Source of the DNA: UBA12545 sp051024685
GTDB lineage: Bacteria; Bacillota; DSM-521; Neomoorellales; Neomoorellaceae
Reading direction: 5' to 3'
Assembly (NCBI GenBank): GCA_051024685.1
Contig: JAZHPA010000026.1
Coordinates: forward strand, 1 to 37,914
Length of the DNA: 37,914 nt
The notes beneath the pieces were generated by a model, which was given only the letters and a program-made list of their open reading frames with translations, was not told the origin of the DNA and ran no database searches. The position numbers and the translations under genes were made by a program. Positions 17,524-25,559 of this stretch are shown here, piece by piece (positions within the stretch are counted from its first letter, which is position 1; the number at the start of each line of letters is the position of its first letter).

Positions 17524-18342
17524 CTACTTTTTGATTTCCCAGTGGCCCTGGATGGCCGTGATCAGCCACTGGCGTCCCACCTTCTGCAGCGACAGGGTTA
17601 CCGGAGTTTCATAGGTGTCGGGGCTTAAGGGATGCCAGATTGCGTCGCCCTTTACCCACGCTTTATCCCCCGCGACGGCAAAATCGTTGATATAAAAGAC
17701 AACGTAGACGCCGGAAGTGGAACTCCGGCGGTCTTCCTTTAACGCCGCAATAATACCGGCGGCGTTGAGCTTCCTCCAGTAGCCGGGTTCCAGCAGCGCC
17801 CGCAGGCGGCCCCAGTCGGCCTGTTCAATGGCATGGTAAAATTCGTTGGCGGCCTGAAGGGGGGAATCCCTTTCGATGGACTCAATTTTCCAGGTTTCGC
17901 CGCTGCGTACCAGGCGGACGGTTTCCTCGGAGCTGATGAGACCCCGCCGCGGTGAGTCCCACTCGGCTCTGCCCTGGGCCCACGCCCGGCCTGCACTTTC
18001 GTCAACGCTCTGATCGGACACCAGGAACAGCACAAAGCGGAGTTCCGGTTCTAGATTTTTCCTCGCCCGCCATTCCTCCAAAAATCCTTCCTGCTGCAGT
18101 TTGGTCCAGAATTCAGGGGTGACCAGTTCCCGTACTTTCTGCTCGTTTCCTTCTTCTACCGCTTTGTAGAAAAGGTAGATGACGTCGAAGGGAGAAGGAG
18201 AAGAGGCCGTTATGGAGGACATGACCGGTTGGGCCGGAATTCCCCCGGACCCCGTCCCCCTATCCCCCCACCCCCATATATAGCTGAAGAGCAGCCCCAG
18301 TACAAAGCCCAACCCTACGTATTTGATCCCGATAGCCCGCAC
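17524..18342 (-). CDS. Membrane-anchored protein with two NTF2-like repeats
   Basis: This is a hypothetical protein of 272 residues. Residues 6-24 are a single hydrophobic segment (IKYVGLGFVLGLLFSYIWG) followed by a Gly/Ser/Pro linker, so the rest is probably outside the membrane. The body holds two similar units: FDVIYLFYKAVEEGNEQKV through a Trp-containing strand near residue 155, and AANEFYHAIEQADWGRLRAL through the C-terminus. Each starts with a helix pair ending in a P(E/G)(F/Y)W motif and ends with a V-L-R/Q-----W-I strand, as in DUF4878/NTF2-like domains. The GTG start has GGGGGAGGGG upstream. Function is unknown. Confidence 0.65.
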   Translation of the reverse strand: MRAIGIKYVGLGFVLGLLFSYIWGWGDRGTGSGGIPAQPVMSSITASSPSPFDVIYLFYKAVEEGNEQKVRELVTPEFWTKLQQEGFLEEWRARKNLEPELRFVLFLVSDQSVDESAGRAWAQGRAEWDSPRRGLISSEETVRLVRSGETWKIESIERDSPLQAANEFYHAIEQADWGRLRALLEPGYWRKLNAAGIIAALKEDRRSSTSGVYVVFYINDFAVAGDKAWVKGDAIWHPLSPDTYETPVTLSLQKVGRQWLITAIQGHWEIKK

Positions 18343-18395
18343 AAACCCCTCCCCCTTTCTATTTAATTCTAAGGGTTGAGGGAGGGGATTATGCT

Positions 18396-18417
18396 AAAAA
18401 AGAGGGGTTTTCCCCTC
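18396..18417 (-). terminator. Rho-independent terminator of spoVM
   Basis: On the minus strand GAGGGG, AAAA loop and CCCCTC are followed directly by six T residues. The stem starts inside the TGA stop codon of the spoVM-like gene, so the terminator belongs to it. Confidence 0.85.
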
Positions 18418-18487
18418 ATTCCTGGTGGAGCAGTTTCTTCAACAGGCGTTTCAGGAAGCCCGGCAGGGGGATGAAGTAAACGCGCAT
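18416..18487 (-). CDS. spoVM: SpoVM-like spore morphogenetic peptide (23 aa)
   Basis: The frame encodes 23 residues starting MRVYFIPLPGFL and ending in a Lys/Leu-rich tail. Bacillus SpoVM is a 26-residue amphipathic peptide starting MKFYTIKLPKFLGG; both share M-basic-x-Y-x-I-x-L-P-x-F-L, including the proline at position 9 that shapes its curvature-sensing helix. SpoVM anchors the spore coat ATPase SpoIVA to the forespore membrane. The ATG is preceded by GAGGTGAAAGG, and a terminator follows the stop at once, so it is a discrete transcription end. The tail lacks the usual Gly-Gly after FL, so the assignment rests on the N-terminal half, size and context. Confidence 0.8.
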   Translation of the reverse strand: MRVYFIPLPGFLKRLLKKLLHQE

Positions 18488-18559
18488 GAATCCTTTCACC
18501 TCGCTTTGGGTTAATGGCCGCCTCACTTATATACTATTAACCCTGCGGAGGGAAAGTGA

Positions 18560-21328
18560 TTAAAAATTGAACCATGCGGACAGACACCCGAGTACGTGGA
18601 CCATCGGGCCCTGGTGCAACCGGGCGGGGGGCAGGGACTTAAGGAAGGAGGCACCGTAGGGCTGGCCCGCCAGCCGGGGATCGAGGACGACGACCGCTCC
18701 CCGATCGGAAGCCCTGCGTATGAGGCGGCCGAAACCCTGGCGGAAGCGGATGACGGCCAGGGGGAGGCTCAGGCCGGTAAAGGGGTTGAGGCCTTTAGCC
18801 GCCAGGTTTTCCAGGCGGGCGGCCAGGACGGGCACGTTGGGTGCCGGGAAAGGTAGGCGGGGGATGACGACGCAGCGGAGCAGTTCGCCCGGTAGGTCGA
18901 TCCCCTCCCAGAAACTGCTGGCCCCCAGAAGTACGGCCTGGGGGAAGCGGGAAAATTCCTCCAGTAGCTGGAAGCGGTTGCCGTCCAGGCCCTGGCCCAG
19001 GACCACAAAGGGGGAACCGGCCAGGGCCCGGTTCAGGGCTTCATAGACCGCCTTGAGGAAGCGGTGGGAGTTGCAGAGCACCAGGGTGCGTCCCCCGGCT
19101 ACGCGGGAGACTTCGGCTATGGGCTGAGCCGTGGCTTCGGCGTATTCCTCGTCGGTAAGTTTCCCGGGGTTGGGCAGGTCGGTAGCGGCACAGATTAAAG
19201 CCTGGTCCTTATAGTTAAAGGGAGAATCAAAGGCCGAGGCGCAAAGCTTTCCCGCCGGCAAGAGGTCGAGGCCGGTGCGCTGGCAGTAAAAATCAAAGCT
19301 GCCGTCTACCCGGAGAGTAGCCGAAGTCAGGATTACGCTCTTCTGGGGCTTAAAGAGGATTTCCTGCAGCACCGGCCCTATTTCGACGGGCGCGCTGTAA
19401 AGGGTTAACCAGCCGGCGCTGCTCTTTTCTATCCAGGCTACATTGGTTTGGCCCTCTTCGTCGAGGATCAGGCTCAGGCTCTGCCACTGGTTTTTAAGGG
19501 CGGCAGCCAGTTTTTCGGCCTCCCGGGCCTTTTCCGCGGCCCCGATCCTGTCCAGCAGGGGAGCCAACTTTTCCAGGCTGTGCCACAGACGGGCCCAGGT
19601 TTCCTCCAGAATATCCGTCGCGGTCAGCACGTTTTCCCACAGAGGGTGCTCCTTCACCCGTGCGGTCAGGCGCAGCTGGGGCTCCTGAGGCTGGGGCCTG
19701 CAGCCCTCCCACAAGGAATGAAGGGCGCCGAAAAATGCTCCGGCGGCGTCCCGGGCTGCGGCGGTGGCCGCCAGGGCCTTTTCCAGCTGGTGCCCTATAT
19801 CGGACCGCAATTCAGGCGGCAACCTGGAGGCCAGAATGGACAGCTTAGGGAGGAAGCCCGGAAAGCGGCCGTTCCCCTCCAGCCGGCGGAAAAAGGAATT
19901 CAAACCGGCCTGACTGCAGGTGGTGGCCAGATGGTCGGTGGCGGTTTCTTCCAGGTGGTGGGCCTCGTCGATGATGACGTGGGCGAAGGATGGCAGCACC
20001 TGGTTGTCCATACGCAGGTCGCTCAACAGCAGAGAATGATTGAGGATTAAAATGTCGGCTTCTTCCGCGCGCCGCCGGGCCGCGGTGACAAAGCAGGACC
20101 CGGAGGCAAAGGGGCACGAGGGGCCCAGACAGGTTTCATTATCCGAGGAAAGCATATTTTTCCAGGCTTCTTCTTCGGGCGTTATTTTTACTTCGCCCCA
20201 GTCGCCGGTGGAGGTCAAGTCCAGCCAGCGCAGAAGGCGCATGAGGAAGACCTTTTCCCCTTGGTCCCCGGCAGCCAGGCTCTCTTCCAGCTCGCGCAGG
20301 CGCCGCCGGCAGAGATAGTTGTTGCGCCCTTTGACCAGGGCGGCCTTGAAGGGGACGGGTAAGACCTTCTGCAGGAGGGGTATGTCCTTGTGCCACAGTT
20401 GTTCCTGCAGGCTGATGGTGTGTGTCGCGACGGCCACCCGGCAGTTGTTGTGGCGCGCCCAGTAGACGGCCGGGATAAGGTAGGCCAGGGATTTGCCGAT
20501 ACCGGTACCTGCTTCAACCACGGCGTGTTTGCCCCCGGCCAGGGCTTCGGCCACCATGCGCAATACCTTTTCCTGCTCCGGCCTGTATTCATACCCGGGC
20601 AGGTGGGCAGACAGCACGCCGCCGGGAGCCAGGTGCTCGGCCAGGAGGTCCGGGGAAAAAGGTACGGGAGGGCCGGCTTCCCTATCTGGGGCGAAAAGCC
20701 CCTTGTGCACCGTGGCGGCCTCTTCCGCTGAGGCGTGACAGGGCTGCCGGTCTTCAGCCGCCTTAAACCACAGGCTTAAAGGCGGGGGTGCCAACAACCG
20801 CAGGCGGTGCAAAAGGGGCGGAGGAAGCCGCAGGGTTTCATTCCAGAGGATCTCCAGCAGGGCGGCCGCAGCATGGGCATCGGCCAGGGCCCGGTGGCGG
20901 GCCTCCACGTCCAGCCGGAAATAGTCTGCCAAGAAGCCCAGTTTGTGGGAGGGCAGGCAGGGAAATAGAATACGGCTTAGCTCCAGGGTGTCCAGGGCGG
21001 GCCCCGGCCAGGGGCTGCCCACGGCCCGCTCCAGGAAGGCCACATCGAAGGAGCTGTTGTGGGCGAACAAGGCGGCCCCGTGGAGAAGGGACAGTAAGCC
21101 GGGCAGGACTTCTTCCAGGGATGGAGCCCGGGCTACCATGCCGTCGTCAATGCCTGTCAAGCGCTGAATAGGGGGAGGAACGGGAATACCGGGGTTGACC
21201 AGGGTGCTGAATTCCTCCACCAGGACTCCTTCTTCAAAACGCAGGGCGGCAATCTCCAGTATGCGGTCCCGGCCGGGATCCAGACCGGTGGTCTCCAGGT
21301 CCACCACTACGTAACTGGGGGCTATCAT
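18560..21328 (-). CDS. dinG: DinG-family helicase with N-terminal 3'-5' exonuclease domain
   Basis: The 922-residue protein fuses a DEDDh exonuclease (VVVDLETTG at 7-15, later AHNSSFDVAF and a HRALADAHAA segment) to an XPD/DinG-like superfamily 2 helicase. The helicase has AGTGIGKSLAYLIP (about 270), DEAHHLEE (about 451) and a C-terminal QGFGRLIRR. Four cysteines fit an iron-sulfur cluster: one in NNYLCRRRL and three in ETCLGPSCPFASGSCF. The family unwinds DNA with 5' overhangs, R-loops or D-loops. ATG 21328 is chosen because GGTGGAGG lies seven bases before it, nine codons inside the longest frame. Confidence 0.93.
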   Translation of the reverse strand: MIAPSYVVVDLETTGLDPGRDRILEIAALRFEEGVLVEEFSTLVNPGIPVPPPIQRLTGIDDGMVARAPSLEEVLPGLLSLLHGAALFAHNSSFDVAFLERAVGSPWPGPALDTLELSRILFPCLPSHKLGFLADYFRLDVEARHRALADAHAAAALLEILWNETLRLPPPLLHRLRLLAPPPLSLWFKAAEDRQPCHASAEEAATVHKGLFAPDREAGPPVPFSPDLLAEHLAPGGVLSAHLPGYEYRPEQEKVLRMVAEALAGGKHAVVEAGTGIGKSLAYLIPAVYWARHNNCRVAVATHTISLQEQLWHKDIPLLQKVLPVPFKAALVKGRNNYLCRRRLRELEESLAAGDQGEKVFLMRLLRWLDLTSTGDWGEVKITPEEEAWKNMLSSDNETCLGPSCPFASGSCFVTAARRRAEEADILILNHSLLLSDLRMDNQVLPSFAHVIIDEAHHLEETATDHLATTCSQAGLNSFFRRLEGNGRFPGFLPKLSILASRLPPELRSDIGHQLEKALAATAAARDAAGAFFGALHSLWEGCRPQPQEPQLRLTARVKEHPLWENVLTATDILEETWARLWHSLEKLAPLLDRIGAAEKAREAEKLAAALKNQWQSLSLILDEEGQTNVAWIEKSSAGWLTLYSAPVEIGPVLQEILFKPQKSVILTSATLRVDGSFDFYCQRTGLDLLPAGKLCASAFDSPFNYKDQALICAATDLPNPGKLTDEEYAEATAQPIAEVSRVAGGRTLVLCNSHRFLKAVYEALNRALAGSPFVVLGQGLDGNRFQLLEEFSRFPQAVLLGASSFWEGIDLPGELLRCVVIPRLPFPAPNVPVLAARLENLAAKGLNPFTGLSLPLAVIRFRQGFGRLIRRASDRGAVVVLDPRLAGQPYGASFLKSLPPARLHQGPMVHVLGCLSAWFNF

Positions 21329-21431
21329 TTTGAGGCCTCCACCTCGCCGGCTCATCCTGTCTTCTTCTGCCCCTCCCAGGGCGGGTAAAGGGGCCTTCCT
21401 GCTCTTTGGGGGAGTTCCCGCAGCGAGCCCT

Positions 21432-22442
21432 TCAAGGCTGGCTGAAGTGGTTATAGCCCCCCCGGGGCAGAGGTTTGCGGCAGCCCCGGTACTGGAGGTT
21501 CACACCTTCCTCAGCCGGGACGATTTCCCCTATAACGGTGACCGGGGTGCCGCAGTGGGCGGCTACTGCCCGGCGGATTTCCTCCACGGCTTCCGGACGG
21601 CACGTCCAGAGAAGTTCAAAATCCTCACCGCCGAAGAGGGCGTACTCCAGGGGGTCTTTTCCGTAGATGGCCGCCGCTTCCCGGACGGCAGGGGCTATGG
21701 GGATCTGGTCGCCGTACAGGAGGGCTCCCACGCCAGAAGCTTTAGCAATTTCCCTTATTTCGCTTGCCAGACCGTCGCTGATATCGTCGGCGGCGGTCAG
21801 TCCCCCTGCCTCAACCGCCGCCCGGGCCTCCTCGACGCGGGGAGTGGGCTGAAAATGGCGTTTCCGCAATTGGGCGGCCACCTCCGGGCCCACCGGTTTA
21901 GGATGCAGGAGGATATCCAGGCCGGCGGCCGAGGCTCCCAGGTCCCCGGTAACCAGGATGACGTCTCCGGGCCGGGCGGTGGAACGGTACAGGACTCCCT
22001 CGGTTTCCACTTTGCCTAGAATGGCTATGTTGACGATTAATGCCCGCGGGGAAGAAACGGTGTCTCCGCCGATAATGTTCACACCGTAAAGGCGGCAGCA
22101 AGTCTTGATACCCCGGTAGAGTTCGTCGACGAATTCCACTTCCTGGTCCGGGTATAATCCCAGGGAAATCAGGATTTCCTGGGGCAGTCCACCCATGGCG
22201 GCGATGTCGCTGATGTTCACCGCCACCGCTTTATAGCCGATTTCGAAGGGCGTGGCGGTCTCCAGGCTGAAGTGGATACCTTCCACCAGCATGTCGGTGG
22301 AAGCCAGGAGGAGGTGGTCTCCCCCGGTGTGGAGAACGGCGGCGTCATCGCCGATACCCTGCAGGACTCTTTCCGGTTTGACGAGGCAGCCTTCTTGGAT
22401 GCGTTCGATGAGGCCGAATTCACCAAGCTCTTTGAGGTACAA
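21432..22442 (-). CDS. thiL: Thiamine-monophosphate kinase (ThiL)
   Basis: ThiL phosphorylates thiamine monophosphate to thiamine pyrophosphate in the last step of the pathway. The 336 residues carry the AIR-synthase-like fold and family motifs: ELGEFGLIERI at the N-terminus, GIGDDAAVL (about 30-38), STDMLVEGIHF, VNISDIAAMGG, VTGDLGASAAGL, TAADDISDGL and ALFGGEDFELL. The TTG start has AAAGGAAGGG upstream. No other thiamine gene is adjacent. It is followed by dinG after about 100 bp and preceded by the small TPR gene on the same strand. Confidence 0.95.
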   Translation of the reverse strand: MYLKELGEFGLIERIQEGCLVKPERVLQGIGDDAAVLHTGGDHLLLASTDMLVEGIHFSLETATPFEIGYKAVAVNISDIAAMGGLPQEILISLGLYPDQEVEFVDELYRGIKTCCRLYGVNIIGGDTVSSPRALIVNIAILGKVETEGVLYRSTARPGDVILVTGDLGASAAGLDILLHPKPVGPEVAAQLRKRHFQPTPRVEEARAAVEAGGLTAADDISDGLASEIREIAKASGVGALLYGDQIPIAPAVREAAAIYGKDPLEYALFGGEDFELLWTCRPEAVEEIRRAVAAHCGTPVTVIGEIVPAEEGVNLQYRGCRKPLPRGGYNHFSQP

Positions 22443-22522
22443 GGGTAAAGCCCTTCCTTTACCAGACTTCCCCTCCTATATTGCCACAAGAAAAAGGCCG
22501 GTGCAAGTTCTTCCCTTCCGGC

Positions 22523-22792
22523 CTAGGATACCTTCTCGGTGATTATGCGTTGCAGGTGGGCCAGCAATTCCTTCAGGCGCTCTTGGACAAAGGTATCGGT
22601 GGGGTCCAGCTGGTAGGCGGACCAGTAGTGGCTTATGGCCTGGGCCGGCCGGCCGTGATATTCGTGGATTACTCCTAAAGCAAGCTGGGCTTCGAGATCC
22701 TTGGGGTTCTTTCGCGCCCGTCCCAGGTATTCCAGGAATCTGGAGCCGTCCTCCAGAAAGCTTTGCTCGAAAAGGATATTCCCGATCCTCAC
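22523..22792 (-). CDS. Small TPR-like protein
   Basis: This protein of 89 residues has one clear TPR unit, LEAQLALGVIHEYHGRPAQA followed by ISHYWSAYQLDPTD, and a partial second helix pair. The GTG at 22792 is chosen because GGGGAGTG lies about six bases upstream; the GTG two codons earlier abuts the ribosome site. There is no signal peptide. The role is unknown. Confidence 0.65.
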   Translation of the reverse strand: MRIGNILFEQSFLEDGSRFLEYLGRARKNPKDLEAQLALGVIHEYHGRPAQAISHYWSAYQLDPTDTFVQERLKELLAHLQRIITEKVS

Positions 22793-22860
22793 TCTCACTC
22801 CCCGTGTCCCCCCCGCCGCTTCTTCTATATTTTATGGGGGCGGTCGGGGGAAAATGAGTA

Positions 22861-23742
22861 TCAATTCAGCTTGAGGACCCGGGGCCTCCAGCCCAGCTCA
22901 CCTGCCAGGGCGGCGTACGCGCCCTTTTCCCTCCCTCCCAGGGCCACCAGGACGGCTTCCAGCATGTTGGCCGAGGGGGCCACTTCCCCCCACAGGGGTG
23001 AGGTGGTGACCAGGTAGCCGGCTCCCAGCTGCTGCAGCAGCCTGCGGTCTTCTCCGGTGGTGCCGGCAGTGATGATGATCTTCCCCTTTAAAGTGGGAGG
23101 CAGATAACTCCGGATGAAATGCCAGTTGCCGGCAATTATATCCGCCTGCCGGTATAGGAAGGCCCAACCCCGGCCTGGAGTTTCCTGGCGGGAGCCCAGA
23201 GGATAGAGGTACTTGAGGGGCAGGCGCGCCAAGAAAGGTAAAGTATAGCGGGCTATAGCTGTAAAAGCAGGCAGGGGTAAAGCCAGGGGCAACTTTAACC
23301 CAAAGGCCGGGTCACCGGCCAGCACCCGGCACCCTGCTTCCGCCAGGGCCCGGGCGAGCCAGCAGCGGTCCAAGACGGATACCACCAGGGCCGTCTTGCC
23401 GCTAAGCTCTATCCCCTCTTCCCTTAAAGCGTTTACGGCCCAGGGTTCCACGGCTTCTTTCCAGCCGGAACCGTCCACCAAAGGCGTCCTCTTCACCCGG
23501 GCCTTAAGGTACTGCCCCGCCGGACAGGGGACCCGGTATTGTCCCAGGTGGTAAAAGAAATTCGCTCCACCCAGGCCCAGGGCCGCCACTTTCCCTTCCA
23601 GGGAGGCCAGGAGCCGGCCGGCCTCACGCAAGTTGCCACGGCAGCCCAGGCGCTCCACCAAAAAAGGGATGCCCAAAAAGTGTAACTTGTAGCAGTAATC
23701 TCGCCGGGGTGTACCCAGGCTGACGCTTACCACCCGCAGCAT
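22861..23742 (-). CDS. Quinate 5-dehydrogenase-like conserved protein
   Basis: This 293-residue protein starts MLRVVSVSLGTPRRDY and has an ERLGCRGNLREA segment, LEGKVAALGLGGANFF, a TPLVDGSG motif and a Rossmann-like KTALVVSVLDR followed by KIIITAGTTGEDRRLL. These match clostridial proteins usually annotated as quinate 5-dehydrogenase. No Shikimate/quinate enzyme motif is obvious and the biochemical role of the group is, to my knowledge, unverified. The ATG at 23742 is chosen because it gives the usual N-terminus and lies one base after the stop of the DUF3786 gene, pointing to coupled translation; an ATG at 23760 is an alternative. Confidence 0.6.
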   Translation of the reverse strand: MLRVVSVSLGTPRRDYCYKLHFLGIPFLVERLGCRGNLREAGRLLASLEGKVAALGLGGANFFYHLGQYRVPCPAGQYLKARVKRTPLVDGSGWKEAVEPWAVNALREEGIELSGKTALVVSVLDRCWLARALAEAGCRVLAGDPAFGLKLPLALPLPAFTAIARYTLPFLARLPLKYLYPLGSRQETPGRGWAFLYRQADIIAGNWHFIRSYLPPTLKGKIIITAGTTGEDRRLLQQLGAGYLVTTSPLWGEVAPSANMLEAVLVALGGREKGAYAALAGELGWRPRVLKLN

Positions 23743-23743
23743 A

Positions 23744-24358
23744 TTACTTCGCGGCCGCATATTTTAGATAGCGTACCAGGAATTCGGCCAGCACGGCGTA
23801 ATCTTCGGTGGCCAGGTGTTCAGACGCTGAACTGTCGAAAAGGATGGTGCCGTTGGGCGGCATTTCTTCATCACCGGCCCACAGGGCGATACATACTGGT
23901 ACCAGGGGAAAGGGATGCAGAATTATCCCTGCATCCCCTACTCTTACTTTTTCTCCTCCAAGGGCCAGGCCGGCGGTAAGAAACTTTTCCAGGTCGAAAC
24001 CGAAGGTATTAACCAGGGGCAATACCGACCGGGAATAAAAGGGCTGCTGGTATAGGGCGCCGCCGGGGAGTTCCTTAAAGGAAATCCATTTGCCCTGCAG
24101 CGAGGCGCCGCTGCTGCTGAGATAATGGAGGATCAATACCTGGAAACGAGGGTCTACTTCCCGCCCTCCTTCTTCGTAGACCTGTCCATCGGGGTATCGG
24201 ACGCAGTAAACGGACTGCAACGAGGGGCAGTGTATTTCCCGGGTCTCTTCCCGCCAGTGCACCTTTTTGTTGACCACTATTTCCGCGGGTGAAAGGGCCA
24301 GGAGCCGCTTCCGGGCCAGTTCTAGGGCCACGTTTAGGTTGTAGGGCATTCTATCCAT
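23744..24358 (-). CDS. DUF3786 domain-containing protein
   Basis: The 204 residues match the DUF3786 pattern: NLNVALELARKRLLALSP, a short Cys-containing strand IHCPSLQSVYCVRYPDG, ILHYLSSSGASLQGKWISFK, FGFDLEKFLTAGLALGGEKV and a C-terminal FPLVPVCIALWAGDEEMPPN leading to the FDSSASEHLATEDYAVL helix. Some relatives are fused to Fe-S or corrinoid proteins in anaerobes; here it stands alone. Function is unknown. A GGGGG lies about 12 bases before the ATG, a rather long spacing. It starts the pair with the quinate-dehydrogenase-like gene. Confidence 0.75.
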   Translation of the reverse strand: MDRMPYNLNVALELARKRLLALSPAEIVVNKKVHWREETREIHCPSLQSVYCVRYPDGQVYEEGGREVDPRFQVLILHYLSSSGASLQGKWISFKELPGGALYQQPFYSRSVLPLVNTFGFDLEKFLTAGLALGGEKVRVGDAGIILHPFPLVPVCIALWAGDEEMPPNGTILFDSSASEHLATEDYAVLAEFLVRYLKYAAAK

Positions 24359-24380
24359 GACAGGCTGTTTCCCCCTAGAC

Positions 24381-24419
24381 GCATAAAAATAAATAAAAAA
24401 GCCAGCGCATCAGGCTGGC
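24381..24419 (-). terminator. Rho-independent terminator
   Basis: On the minus strand GCCAGC (24419-24414), loop and GCTGGC (24406-24401) are followed by TTTTTTATTTATTTTT. It ends transcription of the 41-aa gene starting at 24555 and isolates the DUF3786 operon. Confidence 0.85.
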
Positions 24420-24429
24420 CCCTCCCGGC

Positions 24430-24555
24430 TTACGCTAACGCAACGGTAATGCAGTTTTTCTCCTTTTCTTCCTCGAGGAATGCTTCCAGCTCTTCCTCGG
24501 TCAGGATGCGGTAGTCTACTTCTTCCCCCTCAATCCAGGTTAGGAGATACTCCAC
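24430..24555 (-). CDS. Small acidic protein (41 aa)
   Basis: The 41-residue frame from GTG 24555 begins VEYLLTWIEGEEVDYRILT and continues with a very acidic helix EEELEAFLEEEKEKN, then CITVALA. GGGGGCGAGG lies upstream and a strong terminator follows 10 bases after the stop, which supports a real gene. The family is not recognised. It is divergent from the tRNA genes. Confidence 0.5.
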   Translation of the reverse strand: MEYLLTWIEGEEVDYRILTEEELEAFLEEEKEKNCITVALA

Positions 24556-24627
24556 GTCCTCGCCCCCTGTACCCTGTATACATTATTCTTAAATATAGCA
24601 TATCATTCCAGGCCCATTATTTCAAGC

Positions 24628-24656
24628 TTGACTTTGAGAAATTCTTTGGCTATAAT
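24628..24656 (+). promoter_or_regulatory. Sigma-A promoter of the tRNA pair
   Basis: TTGACT (24628-24633), 17-bp spacer, TATAAT (24651-24656). Transcription would start near 24663, about 12 bases before tRNA-Arg. Confidence 0.85.
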
Positions 24657-24674
24657 GTTTATTGCATTGAAGGA

Positions 24675-24751
<77 letters not shown>

Positions 24752-24760
24752 TAAAGCCAT

Positions 24761-24836
<76 letters not shown>

Positions 24837-25171
24837 ACAAAATCAAGGCCTCCAGGGATCTGGGGGCCTAAAATTTTAGTGGCTTGACAGCAATTTGACA
24901 GCAAATTATTCCATCTACCTGCCAACGTGACTCTGGCGGGATTCTTCCGGCAGAACTGGTAGCGCTGCCGGGCCTTCCGCCGCGGTTTTCAGAGTTAGGA
25001 AGGTAGTAGAACGGCAATCCGGATTCAGGTCCAAAACCGACAAGGGCTGGGGGTCTACCGCCCAGTCTCCGGCGTCTTCCCTGCTGACCAGCCCGGCCGG
25101 CCGGCACCAGGTCGGCAGCGCCCTGTCCATGGACACCATTTCCGGTTCAGCTCCGGCTATAGGTCAACTTT
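24837..25171. other. tRNA-Lys downstream intergenic region
   Basis: GGCCTCCAG (24847-24855) and CTGGGGGCC (24860-24868) form a hairpin followed by TAAAATTTTA, a likely weak terminator for the tRNA operon. Next comes a tandem TTGACAGCAA (24884-24893 and 24895-24904). From 24905 to 25171 I see no supported gene; two overlapping minus-strand frames have unnatural composition. The position just 3' of a tRNA is a usual integration site, but no integrase is present. Confidence 0.45.
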
Positions 25172-25330
25172 TTATTCCTTGGGTCTAAAGGTTTCACAGC
25201 AAGTATTCTCCGACATTCTGCATCTTTTATCAGCAACACTTGACCTAACTTCTATGCTTTCTGCATGGCAACCTCCCCTGCCGTCGTTATAATGGCATTC
25301 CTCTATTCGGCACCTTACGCCACCTGGCAT
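25172..25330 (-). CDS. DUF1540 Cys-rich small protein
   Basis: The 52-residue product has the DUF1540 arrangement: VRCRIEECHYNDGRGGCHAE then IEVRSS and a C-terminal CRMSENTCCETF. The cysteines and histidine suggest metal binding. The family is common in spore-forming clostridia and its function is unknown. ATG 25330 is chosen because AAGGAGG lies eight bases upstream; the longer frame starts ten codons earlier without a ribosome site. It is divergent from dinB. Confidence 0.82.
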   Translation of the reverse strand: MPGGVRCRIEECHYNDGRGGCHAESIEVRSSVADKRCRMSENTCCETFRPKE

Positions 25331-25448
25331 TGTAACAACCTCCTTCCCAAAACTTTTCATTTTAATCTTTAATCTAACCCTCTGCTAAAGGATTTATTCT
25401 TGTTTTTCACGGCAACGCATCGAACTTTTGAACACTTGATGTCAATAA

Positions 25449-25483
25449 TTGAGAAACCTAATAATGGTAAGGTATAATACCTT
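25449..25483 (+). promoter_or_regulatory. dinB promoter with palindromic -10
   Basis: TTGAGA (25449-25454), an 18-bp spacer and TATAAT (25473-25478) precede dinB. The -10 is embedded in a perfect odd palindrome, AAGGTATAATACCTT (25469-25483), which may be an operator. No convincing LexA box (CGAAC-4-GTTCG) is present. Confidence 0.5.
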
Positions 25484-25559
25484 TAGAAAAGCCCTTATTG
25501 GCAACGATCCTCGGTACAGCCACGTTCAAAGGAGTCAGCAGGTTTTTGGAGTTAGGCCA

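Noticed and set aside
18488..18559. Sigma-E promoter for the spoVM gene
   Set aside because: AGTATATAAG is AT-rich but no convincing -35/-10 sigma-E pair could be aligned.
24868..25139. Two overlapping minus-strand frames after tRNA-Lys
   Set aside because: Biased composition, no ribosome site, no recognisable domain.
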